From: Proteromonas lacertae
Lineage: Eukaryota; Sar; Bigyra; Opalinata; Proteromonadidae
Assembly (NCBI GenBank): GCA_002245135.1
Contig: NGBS01000004.1
Coordinates: 248,001 to 312,000, forward strand
Direction of reading: 5' to 3'
Length of the DNA: 64,000 nt
Below the pieces are notes generated by a model, which did no database searches, was not told the origin of the DNA, and saw only the letters and a program-made list of their open reading frames with translations. Each line of letters starts with the position of its first letter. Position 1 is the stretch's first letter. The translations under genes were made by a program, and so were the position numbers. Below, piece after piece: positions 23,768 through 34,635 of the stretch.

Positions 23768-24964
23768 TTATACAATTAGTTGAAGCCTTGATATTAATGA
23801 TCCAGTTCTATTCTTAGATTCAGTATAACTATTCATAAAATAACCTTCATCACATGTTAAATCACCTTTCACATTAAAAATAAAATCTTCTTCCTCTTTC
23901 TCTACTTCTTGAACTTTAGCTTTTATTTGTTTTGTTTTTTCATCTTCTACTTCATCATTATCATCATCTTCATCTTCTATTTTAACAGCATTTTCAGTAC
24001 TTTGAATTATTCCTCTATCAACTGATAATATTGATTCTTCATTTTTATTCTCATTCATTATTATTAATTCATCCAATTTCTTATGAAGATTATCAATTAT
24101 TTCTTTTGTAGATTCTTCTATATTTTTAATCTGATTTTCATATTTTGATTTTAATTCATTTAATTCTAATAATTTCTTCACTTTATATTCTTCAATCTCC
24201 TTCTTTGATTGCATTCTTATTTCATCTATTTCATCTACTCTATCTTCTATTTCTTTTAATAATCTTTCATTTTCTTCACTCAATTTACTCTTTTCATTGT
24301 TTACATCTTCAATATAGGTTTGATAATTACTTAATATTGATTTATATTGCTTTATTTTTGTCTCATATTTATTTTTCATCACATTAAATTCATTTTGAAA
24401 CACTTCTATTTTCTTAACATATTCTACTAATTTGGATTTTAATGTTGATAATGTTGATAGTGTTTGGAAATAATGGAATTGTATATTGGAATTCTTATTA
24501 TATAATAACATTAGATTATTGGTTAATTCAGTCAGACGATCACTATACTGTTGTGAAATATTATTAACAGTTTGATCTGAGGTATCTAGAGATAATTTAT
24601 CTATTAGAGTTTGATATTCATTTACTACTGATTTTATATCACATGATGATGATTTTAATGATTGTTCTATCTGAAATGATAATTGTACAGTTGAATTTGT
24701 TGATTCTGATGGAGGTGGTGGTTCATTTTGCAATGTTTCATCAAATTCTTGTGTTATCTCGGTAATTATATCATTTGATGATATTGATGGTGTGATTGCA
24801 GTGAGTTTCACTTCATTAACCTTGTGTTCCTTACAAAAATCAGATTCATTTTCAAGTACATTTTCAATCTCTTTTAAATAATTTTGAAGTGTGTTGTCGA
24901 TTTGTATTTCACTTGTTTCTTGTTTTGGACTATAAACCATAAAAAAATAAGTATACTCTTCCAT
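23768..24964 (-). CDS. Coiled-coil protein of unknown function
   Basis: One uninterrupted frame of 398 residues. Residues about 20-120 are Ser/Thr/Glu-rich. Residues about 120-325 form heptad-like Lys/Glu/Leu-rich coiled coil (for example YEEKIKQYKSIL-type spacing, ERLLKEIEDRVDEIDEI). An acidic patch (KIEDEDDDNDEVEDEK) follows, then a short C-terminal region. No enzymatic motif, signal peptide or membrane helix. A structural or scaffold role is only a guess. Confidence 0.7.
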   Translation of the reverse strand: MEEYTYFFMVYSPKQETSEIQIDNTLQNYLKEIENVLENESDFCKEHKVNEVKLTAITPSISSNDIITEITQEFDETLQNEPPPPSESTNSTVQLSFQIEQSLKSSSCDIKSVVNEYQTLIDKLSLDTSDQTVNNISQQYSDRLTELTNNLMLLYNKNSNIQFHYFQTLSTLSTLKSKLVEYVKKIEVFQNEFNVMKNKYETKIKQYKSILSNYQTYIEDVNNEKSKLSEENERLLKEIEDRVDEIDEIRMQSKKEIEEYKVKKLLELNELKSKYENQIKNIEESTKEIIDNLHKKLDELIIMNENKNEESILSVDRGIIQSTENAVKIEDEDDDNDEVEDEKTKQIKAKVQEVEKEEEDFIFNVKGDLTCDEGYFMNSYTESKNRTGSLISRLQLIV

Positions 24965-25164
24965 AATAATCTATTATATGTTTTTAACAAAAATGATATA
25001 TAGATTAAATTGATTTATCTACTTAAGCAAGAGAAAATGAGAAATATAATGATTAGTTTGAAAAGGATTCAAGCTTAACAGTTTGATTTGTTTTAAATTC
25101 TATTTTGAATAAATCCATTTTTAAACACAACAACAACATTATTATATATATAATTACATCTTAA

Positions 25165-25917
25165 TTACTTTTTTTCTTTAACATCTTCTTTATTCAATAT
25201 TTCAATATTAAAATTTTTATTTGTATATCTAAATTACATAAATACAATAAAAATACATGCAAAGATCAGAAGCAATTTCCATAGCATTTCTAGCAATTTG
25301 TTCTGCATTCATATCAGTATGTCTACATAAAGCCAAAGCAGCAGCTAAAATTATATCAATAATTAATAAATACAATAAGCATATTCACCTCCAGAACCTA
25401 TTGCACAAACTGGTCCACTTGTGTCTAAAACTGTCCCATCGCCACTGATTGTATATGTGTTGTTTAAATCACTAACTAACACTGATGCTTCAAGCTTAGC
25501 ATATTGCATTGATGATCTCCATCCTTTTACCAATTCAATACATGCACGTTGCAATTGTCCTGAATGTTTATCAAGTGATTTTTCTAGTTGTTCGATTAAT
25601 ATCAACGCATCAGCAACACCACCAGCATATCCTGCTAATATATTACCGTGGATTCTTCTTATCTTTTGAGCGGTTCCTTTTGCTACTACACTACCCATTG
25701 TAACTTGACCATCACCTATTAATGCAACTTGATCTTTTGTTCTTACAGATAGTATTGTAGTTGCATGAAACATACCATCTTAAATAACATTAAGGAAGAA
25801 TAGTCTTTGAAATATATAAAAAGATATATTTCCAGGAATAGTCCAACCTAATGGATGCGTTATAATAGATCTACATATTATTGGTTTTATATTTCTTGTA
25901 ATTCGAGAAAAAAACAT
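25165..25917 (-). CDS. hslV: HslV (ClpQ) mitochondrial protease subunit
   Basis: Start ATG at 25917 with a basic, hydroxylated presequence (MFFSRITRNIKPIICRS) for mitochondrial import. After an intron of about 70 nt the mature enzyme opens at HATTILSVRT, where the Thr is the catalytic nucleophile exposed by processing. VALIGDGQVTMGSVV, GNILAGYAGGVADA, ELVKGWRSS and AIGSGGEYAYSAA are the HslV blocks. Two more introns (30 and 29 nt) precede CIYTNKNFNIEIL at the C-terminus. It assembles as a double hexamer with the ATPase HslU, which is not in this window. Its presence is useful for taxonomy: animals and fungi lack it. Confidence 0.92.
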
Positions 25918-25924
25918 ATTTTTA

Positions 25925-26720
25925 ATGATGAAGTTTGAAGAACGTTTGATTCATTTTTGCATTAACCAACTATTTTTCATACACCATAGAATGAAGTATT
26001 TTTATTTTTCTATTTTTCATAGCTTAGGAAAAGATTCAGCTAAATTTATATATTTTCATGGGGATAATTCCCAATTTAACGACTATTGTAATATATTTGA
26101 TGGATTAATAAGCAATCCTAAAGATAAATTTCAATACCAAGTATCAATTCAATATTTAAAAAGGAAGACTAATGTTCAAACTGAAAGTTATTTTCCTCTA
26201 AATCCAAATCTCTCATTTATTACAGCAAATGTATATTTATTGTATGATTGATTTTTATTCATAGGATTTATATTTTATAAAAAGTTCAATTGATCCTAAA
26301 TATGTTTATATAGGTAATAATGGCACAATCGGAAAAGTATCAGAAATATTTTTGATTTTTGTTTAGTATTCTGTAGAAATGTTTGATATATTATTGAACA
26401 ATTTTAATTTGTATGAAGGTAAAAAGAATTACAGTGTGAATGGGTTTAGTTATAATTTGACTGATTATATAATATCTATTGGTCAACTGAAGGCTAACAG
26501 TGGTACAATCTATGGCTTGATACTTGATATAAATTATTTCCCAATTAGTGAAGAAGAAATAGTAGAAAACTTCATTTTAGAGATAAAGAACAGATTTGCT
26601 CCACAGTTTCAGAATGGTTTTCTTTTATCTTATTTAGAGAATTTAGAAGGAAGACAAACACTATATGGACAAGAATATCTATTATCAGTTAGAAATCTAC
26701 TTAATTCACATGTTTCATAA
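25925..26720 (+). CDS. Mediator subunit MED20
   Basis: Exons 25925-26230, 26265-26336 and 26367-26720, with introns of 34 and 30 nt, give 243 residues in frame, the usual size. YSVEMFDILLNNFNLYEG, then NLTDYIISIGQLKANSGTIYGL and LDINYFPISEEE match the C-terminal TBP-related fold of MED20, where the family has ysv...D.vvriG......GiivEveY.P. MED20 sits in the Mediator head with MED8 and MED18. An in-frame ATG at 25991 could be the true start. It is divergent from hslV with only 7 bp between the outer start codons. Confidence 0.65.
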
Positions 26721-26739
26721 TATTTTTTTTTATTATTTG

Positions 26740-28378
26740 AATATTTTGTTTAGCTTATTCATTTTAATCATTATTTCTCTTTGGTTGTAAATACCATATT
26801 TTTAGATTTTTTCTGTCCTTTATCTTACTATTGACAAGGACATGTTCTTTTTGTCCAATACAAACAATATTTAATAATAAAAATATTTATAATATTATAT
26901 TCTTATATTTATTGTTTTGAACATTTACAAAGCTTAAATAGAATTGTATTTCATCAAATGTAAAACATATTGTTGGTTTAATTTTCATTACTTCTTTATG
27001 AAGATCTTTTTTATTTCTACCTTTAGTCATTTCTTCAAATTCTTTTGGATATTTGGATGTATCTCGGTTAGCTTTTAATTTTATACTCACTTGGTTATTT
27101 GGGCTTATATAAAATAATTCATAAGGAGAACTATTATCAATCGATGTTGAGGATTTGAAAAACATTCTATATAGATTTTGAAGAATCATTATCATCTCAG
27201 GTGCTAATGTATGATTATTTCCAACTGTAATTTCAAAACCATATGGACTTAATAATAAATCAATATCGGGGAAACTAGGATTATAACTCAAATCGATTAT
27301 TTTAAATATTGTATTTCTTTCATTAGTATTAAATTCACCTATTTCTCTTTGTAAATCACTATCATCTGAAACTTTAACTATTTCCTTTTTCTACTTCGCA
27401 TTCTTTAATTTAATTAATCAAATTCTCATAAAAAGTATCACAATTCTTCATTAAAAACGATATAATTCTTTTATATAATATTCCAGCTAAACTTCCTACT
27501 GGATTTTCTTTTAATAGTTTAATCATTCTTTCACAACTTTCTTTATCATTTATCTTATAAAGTTTATCACATGCCATCTTTTTGATTTCTTCAGATATGA
27601 AGATGAAAATGGTATTATTAAATCCAATCGTGTAATATTTATATGTATCATAAATCAATACATTATCATATTCACCTTTTGAAAATGGAGATTTATCTAT
27701 TCCTTTTATTATTTCTCCTATAATCACCTCATTCTTTTTGTTATTAATTGTATTTTCGAATTCTCTTACAATCTTCTTTTTTTCATCATTATAATATCCA
27801 ATTACACCTTTATATAATGAATAATTTTCTCTATATTCATATACTTCCCCATCATTTGTGAAAAGTCCATATGTTAATCTTTTACTATATGTAAATCCTT
27901 TATAGTCTTTATTATTATATGCCCAAGGTTTAAGTAATTCAACTTTCTCTACTTCTTCTTTTGTAAATTGAGGAATATACATCAACAATGCACATCTTTT
28001 ACTTTGAAAGGTTTTGTACTCTTCTTTAGATGGATTAGCTAATAATATTATCATTTTTGCATCTGCATAATCATCTTCACCAATTACTTTTCCATCAGAT
28101 ATTACAATTTGAATATTATTTCTTTTATCATAATAAGGATTATCTTTTTCTCCTTTACTTATATTATTTATACTAACACTATCACCAAATTTCGAATGAA
28201 TGATTTGCATAATAATGTCAGCTAAGATTGTCTTTCCTATTTTGCTATGGACCAAATACTAAATAGTGTTTTTGATTATCATAATTAAAATTAAAACTTT
28301 TGGGAAAAACAATATTCAACAACTTATAATAATAATCTCTCATCAAATATATTATATTATACTGTATACACCCCTTGT
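26740..28378 (+). repeat. Island-flanking direct repeat, left copy
   Basis: Matches 59801-61446 in the same orientation with scattered changes and one indel of about 25 bp near 26810 (right copy longer). It carries the NTPase gene copy described next and bounds the glycosyltransferase island on the left. Confidence 0.9.
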
Positions 28379-28454
28379 CGAAATTTTGTCCTTCTATTTT
28401 TTTATTTTCTCGTTTATTTAATTGTTTTTTTTGTTTTCTTTTCTTATAACCCAT
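26887..28454 (-). pseudogene. CRN/RHS-like P-loop NTPase, left copy, broken
   Basis: The Walker A segment GHSKIGKT of the right copy is split here by one extra G at about 28250, so the N-terminal part ends in YLVFGP and the rest restarts in another frame. The downstream pattern LLANPSKEEYKTFQSKR then YIPQFTKEEVEKV resembles the SPN..YK.F.K / MP.W...EL stretch of Crinkler and trypanosome RHS NTPases. GSLAGILYKRIISFL resembles their later helix. After the TAA at 27410, a 134-codon C-terminal fragment (26887-27291, LSPYGFEITVGNNHTL) lies in another frame; that break is shared with the right copy. Family call is from pattern memory; function unknown. Confidence 0.5.
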
Positions 28455-29426
28455 AAATATAAAACATAAAATAATAGAAAATATTAATTACCGTGGTATC
28501 CGATAATGACAACTTTCATCTTCAAGGTGAACGTAAAGTTTTGGCCTACGACATCTAAGGGTTGTTGTTATCTCCTCCTTTACCTTCATTGACTTCAAAG
28601 GCACTTCAGGTGCACACTCAGGTATTGGAATATCAACCTACGGCACTCTTCACAGCTCTTGTAATATCCTCCATCCCGTTTCAGGAACTCCTTCCTTGAG
28701 TGCATCTTATTCTTGTATAGATTCACGAGTCTCATCCTATATAGTTGTCGATACTTATTACGTTCTTCACGGCATTGACTACAGATCTTATAGAAGTGCT
28801 TACAGTCTCGTTTAATTTCTCTCTGGCGTCTTTTACTGCAATAACAACAAATAAACATGATGTCTTAAAACTGCGAAGAAATTCAAAACTAGCCTGATCC
28901 ATCCGGAGTTCACATTTGGTAACTTGTTAACAACTGGTAACAAGTTAACAATTGTAAACTCCTGGTTTCCAGTCGGTTTCCACGATTCTATATCGTAGCA
29001 AGGAGAATCAAGAGCGTGATCAGATTCATCACATCGAGGTAACCAACACTTGTAGATAGTTTCCAGGAGTCCTCGTAGGGAAGAAGACTCTGTAGGAACC
29101 ATAAGTAAATAGGACTATGCACAATCAGAATTTTAGACACTTGGAAGCTAATCAGAAACTATATTTCAAAGTTTACTTATTTACCCAATTTGAAAAAACA
29201 TGATTCAATTTCTATAATTCTTTAGTTATTATAGTATATGTAAATGCTTTTTGGATACTCCTTCATCCCACTTCAGATACTCCTTCCTTGGATGGATCTT
29301 GAATCACCTAGTATATTATACTCCTTCAGTTACTCTAGATCGTACTGTCAGAAGAATCTTATAAGAGATTATCATGTAGGGAAGAAGACCCAGCAGGAGA
29401 TCTTCATCAATGGAATGTAGGATCAA
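28455..29426. other. GC-richer relic with small Cys-rich reading frames
   Basis: Composition is visibly less AT-rich than the flanks. On the minus strand, 28595-28858 codes 87 residues with CCYC, CSQC and CEEC pairs in a Lys/Arg-rich setting that could fold as zinc ribbons. It overlaps 28833-29102 (89 residues, no match recognised). Two short segments recur in diverged form: TCCTTCCTTG-type at about 28690 and 29288, and GTAGGGAAGAAGAC at about 29075 and 29377. It looks like the decayed remains of an inserted element, not a working gene. From 29103 to 29426 I see no gene. Confidence 0.4.
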
Positions 29427-30501
29427 TCATTCTTTTTTATAATCTGAATTCTTTTTTATAAATATACAATTATTCTTTATTTTACATTTTTCATTTCTTA
29501 TAAATGATATACGGCTAACCATACTTCGTGTTGATAACAAAAGGTAATTACATTTAGATAATAATTCAATTTCAATTAACACACTACTTGCATACATGTT
29601 ATATTTTTTTAAAATATAATCCCTTGAGTGTTTTAAATTTCTAGGATAATGTAAATGTTTTTTAAACTCTAATGTATAGTTACTATATTTATTACTTATC
29701 TTATATGATATTTTTGATGAATCTGTGCAAACTAGCCATTTAATATTAAAACTATCATGTGATTTGTTTAACGCCAACCTAATAAATTGATTTATAGAAT
29801 TAGTACCTCCAAACCAAGGTGCTATTTCGCCTAATTCTGCGCTTATACCTGTTCTAATATGCATTCCTATAATATATTTAGATGTATATTTCTTCATATA
29901 ATTTTCTACAGTATTTAATATTTTATTACTGGGAATGTATATGTTATACATGAAAATATTGAATAATATGTCATCATTATATTTGTATTTGACATTATTA
30001 TGAAATATTCTGTTTAAATATTGTCTTTCTTTGTTATTATAATATATTGAAACGGTATAATGAAGTTCAATTATTATGTTTTGATCTTTTGATTTTTTCA
30101 TCATTTCATATTGTATATGTGGTTCAAATTGATTAGAATAGCTGAGTATATAATAATTAAGCATATTACTATAATTAAAATATTTAAATGCATTATTAAT
30201 ATTACACAATGAAAAATAATCTTTCATATATTTCCATAATCCAACTAATATTATAAATATATGTATATATACATTCCAATTTTCTATTTGTTACTAATGA
30301 CAATAAAAGTACTTGAAAAAGATCTAATAAATGATTAGCAATTCCACATTTGGAATGAGGCAAATAATGAATATATTTGGAGTATAGTTCTCTTTCCTTA
30401 ATTATATTGTTACACACAGAATTATTATATTTATACTCATATTTATTATTTATGAATGATAAAAAAATAAACATAATAAAAATCACAATATATAATATCA
30501 T
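29427..30501 (-). CDS. O-fucosyltransferase-like enzyme, island copy 1
   Basis: Exons 30273-30501 and 29427-30244 with a 28-nt intron, 348 residues. An N-terminal hydrophobic anchor (MILYIVIFIMFIFLSF) marks a type II Golgi enzyme. SKCGIANHLLDLFQVLLLSLVTN is the donor-binding loop seen as G.GN.L......A in GDP-fucose O- and alpha-1,6-fucosyltransferases. YIIGMHIRTG is the conserved HxR region. LLSTRSMVSRISF is the late S/T-rich block. Expected reaction: sugar (probably fucose) transfer from a GDP-sugar. The family is a motif-level judgement and the acceptor is unknown. It is divergent from the next gene across 43 bp. Confidence 0.62.
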
Positions 30502-30544
30502 TAATTATCAATCTTATTACTAAATAATAGGTGAATGAAATCAT

Positions 30545-31670
30545 ATGAGATATTTATTCATAATAGAAATTGATATTCTCCGTATAATATTTATTACAAT
30601 TCTCACTTTATTTATTATTCAATTTACTTATATTTTACCAAAACAGCTCAATATAATATCAAAGATATTGCCACATGGACTAGCTAATAGAATTAATTGC
30701 ATTTCATCTTCATTATTAATCTCTTTTTTATCAAGAAGATATCTGTTGGGTATTAATAAATATTATAATGTGTATAGTTCAACACTTCTATTTACTACAA
30801 TCCGTAGTAGTAATAAATTCGACATATTCAATTATTTCAGATGATAAGGATTATTTATCTAATAATTTTACTAAACACGAAAAGATCTGCATTAATCCTT
30901 GTGATTTATATAAACAGATTATATTTTCTAAAGATAGAAATTTAGTCTTTTTTAGTGTTGTTGATATTATACCATCACTAGTTAAATGTAAAATATATTT
31001 TCGATTCTTCTTAATAAATGGATTTATAAGCAAATCTAATAAAAATGATATAATATATCAAATACTAGAAATAAATAATATACTATTTTCAAAGTATATC
31101 TACTTTAGAAAGAAGTACAGAAGTAGATATATATTATTTTATAAAAACTTAAGAAATTACAATTACAGTATAGGAATACATTATAGAATGAAAGATAGAT
31201 GCTTTAAAAATGAATGTAATATAACTAAAAATATTAAGAAAAGAATTAAAAGTGAATTAAATAGTTCATACACAAATTCAAGTGTAATTTTTATTAGCAC
31301 TATAAATAATTATATCGCAAACGAACTATTAAATGGATATAAATATATTCAATATTTGCCAAACATTAAAGCTTTTCATATATCAATGTTAAACAGAAAT
31401 ATGGGAGAGGATGAAAAATCAAAACTAATAGGAGATATTTTATTAATTGCTTCTGCAAAATACTTAATACTCACTAAGGGTAGCACCTTCTCTTTACTTA
31501 TTTTATCAATAGGAGGGTTAGATTCAAGAGGAAATAGGAAAAAATATTTAATAATCGATAGCGATGGAAATAGAATTAATGACTCACATATAGATATAAT
31601 TGATACACAAATGAAAAGTCATAAATGCATTAAAGCAATTTATTATTATGTTTCAAAGAAATATACTTAA
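30545..31670 (+). CDS. O-fucosyltransferase-like enzyme, island copy 2
   Basis: Exons 30545-30803 and 30841-31670 with a 37-nt intron (30804-30840), 362 residues in frame. N-terminal membrane anchor (IIFITILTLFIIQFTYIL), then ILPHGLANRINCISSSLLISFLSRR as the nucleotide-sugar loop, YSIGIHYRMKDRC as the HxR block, and LILTKGSTFSLLILSIGG near the end. It is paralogous in layout to the gene at 29427-30501 but only distantly similar. Tail-to-head spacing to the next gene is 32 bp. Substrates are unknown. Confidence 0.58.
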
Positions 31671-31702
31671 ATTGATGTAGCATTTTACTAGTTTATAATG
31701 TA

Positions 31703-32830
31703 ATGTTTTTGTCATTTATATTAAAAATATATACCATATTTCTATTTTATTATTTTTTTATCATAGTAAATACATCACTATATAAAATAGAATATAATTG
31801 TATTACTACAAAGAAAATATATGCAATATATAATATATCAAAAAAGATATTAAACAATAGCGTTCATATTTCATCTAAAAAGAAATATATATCATTTCTA
31901 TTCAACACAAATATAGAAACATTTTATTTAAAAAATATTGACAGCGATAAATACAATTTGTTATTAGTTGAGAATGCTTATATAACAGACAGAGTTATAA
32001 TTCACAATTGCAAAATTCTAATGTTTTCTGGACAATGTAATTGTAGTAATTGGTATAAAAGTAATATCATTTTTAAAGAATTAATTTCATCTGTTAAATA
32101 TGGTTTTGCAATAATTAATTGGCATAGTGATGGTGTGTTTCATGGTACAATAGAAGGTTTAACAAGAATTGTTCCTTATATTGATTATTTGACTCATAAT
32201 CAAGTAATATTTATAATTATTTCCTATCCAAGATACAAACAAAATACAGCAGCAAAAATATTAGAGTTATTAGGTTTCTCTAGAAGAAGAATTCTATATG
32301 GTAAATATAATGTTCAGAATTTATATATTCCAACACCATATTATTGTGTAGAAACATCTACACCATTAATTGTTGAATTTAATAATATTTTGAGGAGAAA
32401 AATTATGAACAAAAAATGTTATATTTATAAAAGAAAGTATATTTTAGTACTTCAAAGATCCAAGAATAGAGTATTTCAAAATTTTAAGAATATAATAAAG
32501 GAATTAAAAAAACAATTTAAATACAATATTGTAGTTTATCATGATTCTAACAAAAATTTAGATCAAATTTATTGCTGGTTTACATATGCATCAGTTATAA
32601 TTGGTTATCATGGTTCAGGTTTAACTAATATATATTTTTCTAAACCAAATGCTATTATAATTGAAATATCACCTATAAATCCTATTTATGCTTTTGCTAA
32701 ATTAGGAAGCCAACTTGGTTTTTCATATTATATTTATAAGTTGTCATATAAAGAATTATATTTAAAGAATATAAATCTAAATATATCAACTTTAATTGAA
32801 GCGATTAAAAATAATTACATAATTATTTAA
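31703..32830 (+). CDS. GT61-like (DUF563) glycosyltransferase
   Basis: One exon, 375 residues, ATG at 31703. N-terminal anchor (FLSFILKIYTIFLFYYFFIIV). NWHSDGVFHGTIEGLTRI and GYHGSGLTNIYFSKPNAIIIEISP are the two hallmark blocks of GT61/EOGT-type enzymes (H....F...E and HG.GL.N.....p....E). The family transfers xylose, arabinose or GlcNAc, so the sugar cannot be assigned. It has a distant paralog in the inverted repeat (36827-38011). No frame problem. Confidence 0.75.
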   Translation: MFLSFILKIYTIFLFYYFFIIVNTSLYKIEYNCITTKKIYAIYNISKKILNNSVHISSKKKYISFLFNTNIETFYLKNIDSDKYNLLLVENAYITDRVIIHNCKILMFSGQCNCSNWYKSNIIFKELISSVKYGFAIINWHSDGVFHGTIEGLTRIVPYIDYLTHNQVIFIIISYPRYKQNTAAKILELLGFSRRRILYGKYNVQNLYIPTPYYCVETSTPLIVEFNNILRRKIMNKKCYIYKRKYILVLQRSKNRVFQNFKNIIKELKKQFKYNIVVYHDSNKNLDQIYCWFTYASVIIGYHGSGLTNIYFSKPNAIIIEISPINPIYAFAKLGSQLGFSYYIYKLSYKELYLKNINLNISTLIEAIKNNYIII

Positions 32831-32861
32831 TTCATTCAAAATGTTTTACAATAATACTTAA

Positions 32862-33674
32862 TCAATTATATATAGCTGTACAAAACGGTTTCCAAGAATA
32901 ACATTTAACATTGTTTATGACTTTTCTTTTTTTTGCCATTATAATTGAATGACTATATATATTTACATCATCTAATAATAATAAAGAATTTGAGTGAGAA
33001 AGGCTTTTCATATTAATAATATCATTATATATTACTTTTTGTTTATGACATCCGTCAATGTGAATAATATCGCATTTATCAAATGAAGGATATAATTCTT
33101 TAAATAATGGTACATTTATTTGACTATCACCCCACATCATATTCATATTAAAATATTTTGATACTAATCTATATGCATCTTTTGAATAAGCATGGCCATA
33201 ATCAAATCCTGAATATGTTACATTATGTCTTACTGCTGTTATTAGAGTAATAGCACCCACACCCAATTGAAATCCTATTTCACAAATAATCTTTATTCTC
33301 TTTTTTCTATTATAATCAACTATTAATTGATGATATTTTTCCATTTGATAGAAAAACATCCCTATATCCCCGTCTTTATTACTTAGATTACCAATAATTT
33401 TTGTCATTCTTATTGATTTTGCATACATTCTAATTCCATCAATTATATAAAATAAAGGCACTGATTTATTTCTATAATATATAGATATGCAATGCAATTG
33501 TTTGTCTATATTTGGAATTTTATTATATGATTCATATATTACTTCCAAATAGTATTTATTATTATAACTCACTAAATATTCGTTGTAATAATTGATATAT
33601 GTTTTATTATATAAAGAATTTGAGAATATGCTAATCAGCATACAACTCACTACAAAAAATAAAAAGAAATTCAT
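32862..33674 (-). CDS. Class I methyltransferase (Methyltransf_24-like)
   Basis: The ATG at 33674 is the first Met of a membrane-anchored protein (MNFFLFFVVSCMLISIFS). IICEIGFQLGVGAITLITAV is motif I, binding S-adenosylmethionine. YSGFDYGHAY and CDIIHIDGCHKQKVIYND (the acidic ...IDG.H. motif) and NSLLLLDDVN complete the fold typical of Methyltransf_24 and cephalosporin-hydroxylase-like enzymes. In this context it probably O-methylates a surface sugar. Convergent with the GT61-like gene 31 bp away. Confidence 0.68.
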   Translation of the reverse strand: MNFFLFFVVSCMLISIFSNSLYNKTYINYYNEYLVSYNNKYYLEVIYESYNKIPNIDKQLHCISIYYRNKSVPLFYIIDGIRMYAKSIRMTKIIGNLSNKDGDIGMFFYQMEKYHQLIVDYNRKKRIKIICEIGFQLGVGAITLITAVRHNVTYSGFDYGHAYSKDAYRLVSKYFNMNMMWGDSQINVPLFKELYPSFDKCDIIHIDGCHKQKVIYNDIINMKSLSHSNSLLLLDDVNIYSHSIIMAKKRKVINNVKCYSWKPFCTAIYN

Positions 33675-33755
33675 CAAATGAAAATAATAATTTTAATAAA
33701 TATTATAGTTTTCTAAATAATTATGATAAACAATTTCTTTTTACTCTTATATTTC

Positions 33756-34586
33756 TTAATATCTAAAATAATTGATGAAAGAATGCTTCTTCATTATGAA
33801 TGTTTTATTGTTATCATAATGAATGGATATATTATTTCTTCCTCTATATATACATAATTCTTTTATACCATAAATATATGATATAATTGTAAATGCACTT
33901 TGATCATATCTATGGTTTTTAAGACTTGACCCATTAGGTGAAATACAGTTTAAAGAAAATGAACATTTTTTCCATGCTTCTAACACTTTTATAGATACTT
34001 GTGATGGAAACATAAATGCGACTGTTGCAGCAGAGCATGATGGTAATTTTAGTATACTGTTGTTTATCTTAAAATAATCAGACATTCCTTTATGTGTATA
34101 AGGTTGTAATGAATGAAATCCTTTTTCAGACCATACGTGATATTTCTTTATATGAACTAGTATCCCATCTAACGATCCTAAAATGTTGCATCCGCTATCT
34201 AGCCAAATTAAAGGCAACTTATATATATAATAAGTTTCATATATAATTACTGCTTTCCAAGCATATTTACCATAATCAATATTTACATTGAAATAAGATG
34301 GATATTTATTATAGTTAAAATTTTTAAAAATTATATTTTTGTGATAGTTAGAATAGTTTAATAATATGTTATATATATATTTAGAAAGACCAATATTCCA
34401 TACTATTAAATAACAATGTTTCACATACCTATTATATGAAATAATAAAATTTAATAGAGATAATTCATGATTCGATGAAGCAGCAGTTGTAACAACACAG
34501 TAATTTACTTTTCCGTGGATAAATAAAGATGTAACTATAAAAGATATTATTGTTGAATAGAAGAGTAAATACAGAAGTATAAGCAA
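33756..34586 (-). CDS. DUF1647-like glycosyltransferase, island copy 1
   Basis: 276 residues with an N-terminal hydrophobic anchor (LILLYLLFYSTIISFIV). CVVTTAASSNHELSLLNFI, YGKYAWKAVIIYETY, PLIWLDSGCNI and NHRYDQSAFTII match the layout of DUF1647 and related nucleotide-diphospho-sugar transferases, in which the W.D.G block replaces the usual DxD. No in-frame ATG precedes the anchor; the frame opens at a TTG right after a TAA. It has a tandem paralog 49 bp upstream. Sugar and acceptor unknown. Confidence 0.55.
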   Translation of the reverse strand: MLILLYLLFYSTIISFIVTSLFIHGKVNYCVVTTAASSNHELSLLNFIISYNRYVKHCYLIVWNIGLSKYIYNILLNYSNYHKNIIFKNFNYNKYPSYFNVNIDYGKYAWKAVIIYETYYIYKLPLIWLDSGCNILGSLDGILVHIKKYHVWSEKGFHSLQPYTHKGMSDYFKINNSILKLPSCSAATVAFMFPSQVSIKVLEAWKKCSFSLNCISPNGSSLKNHRYDQSAFTIISYIYGIKELCIYRGRNNISIHYDNNKTFIMKKHSFINYFRY

Positions 34587-34635
34587 TTAAAATATTATTA
34601 TTTATAAATATTAAACAGTGTTTATACAAACCTTA

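Noticed and set aside
24145-24387. Plus-strand hydrophobic frame opposite the coiled-coil gene
   Set aside because: Antisense of Lys/Glu-rich heptads gives Leu/Phe-rich text by codon complement; no independent support.
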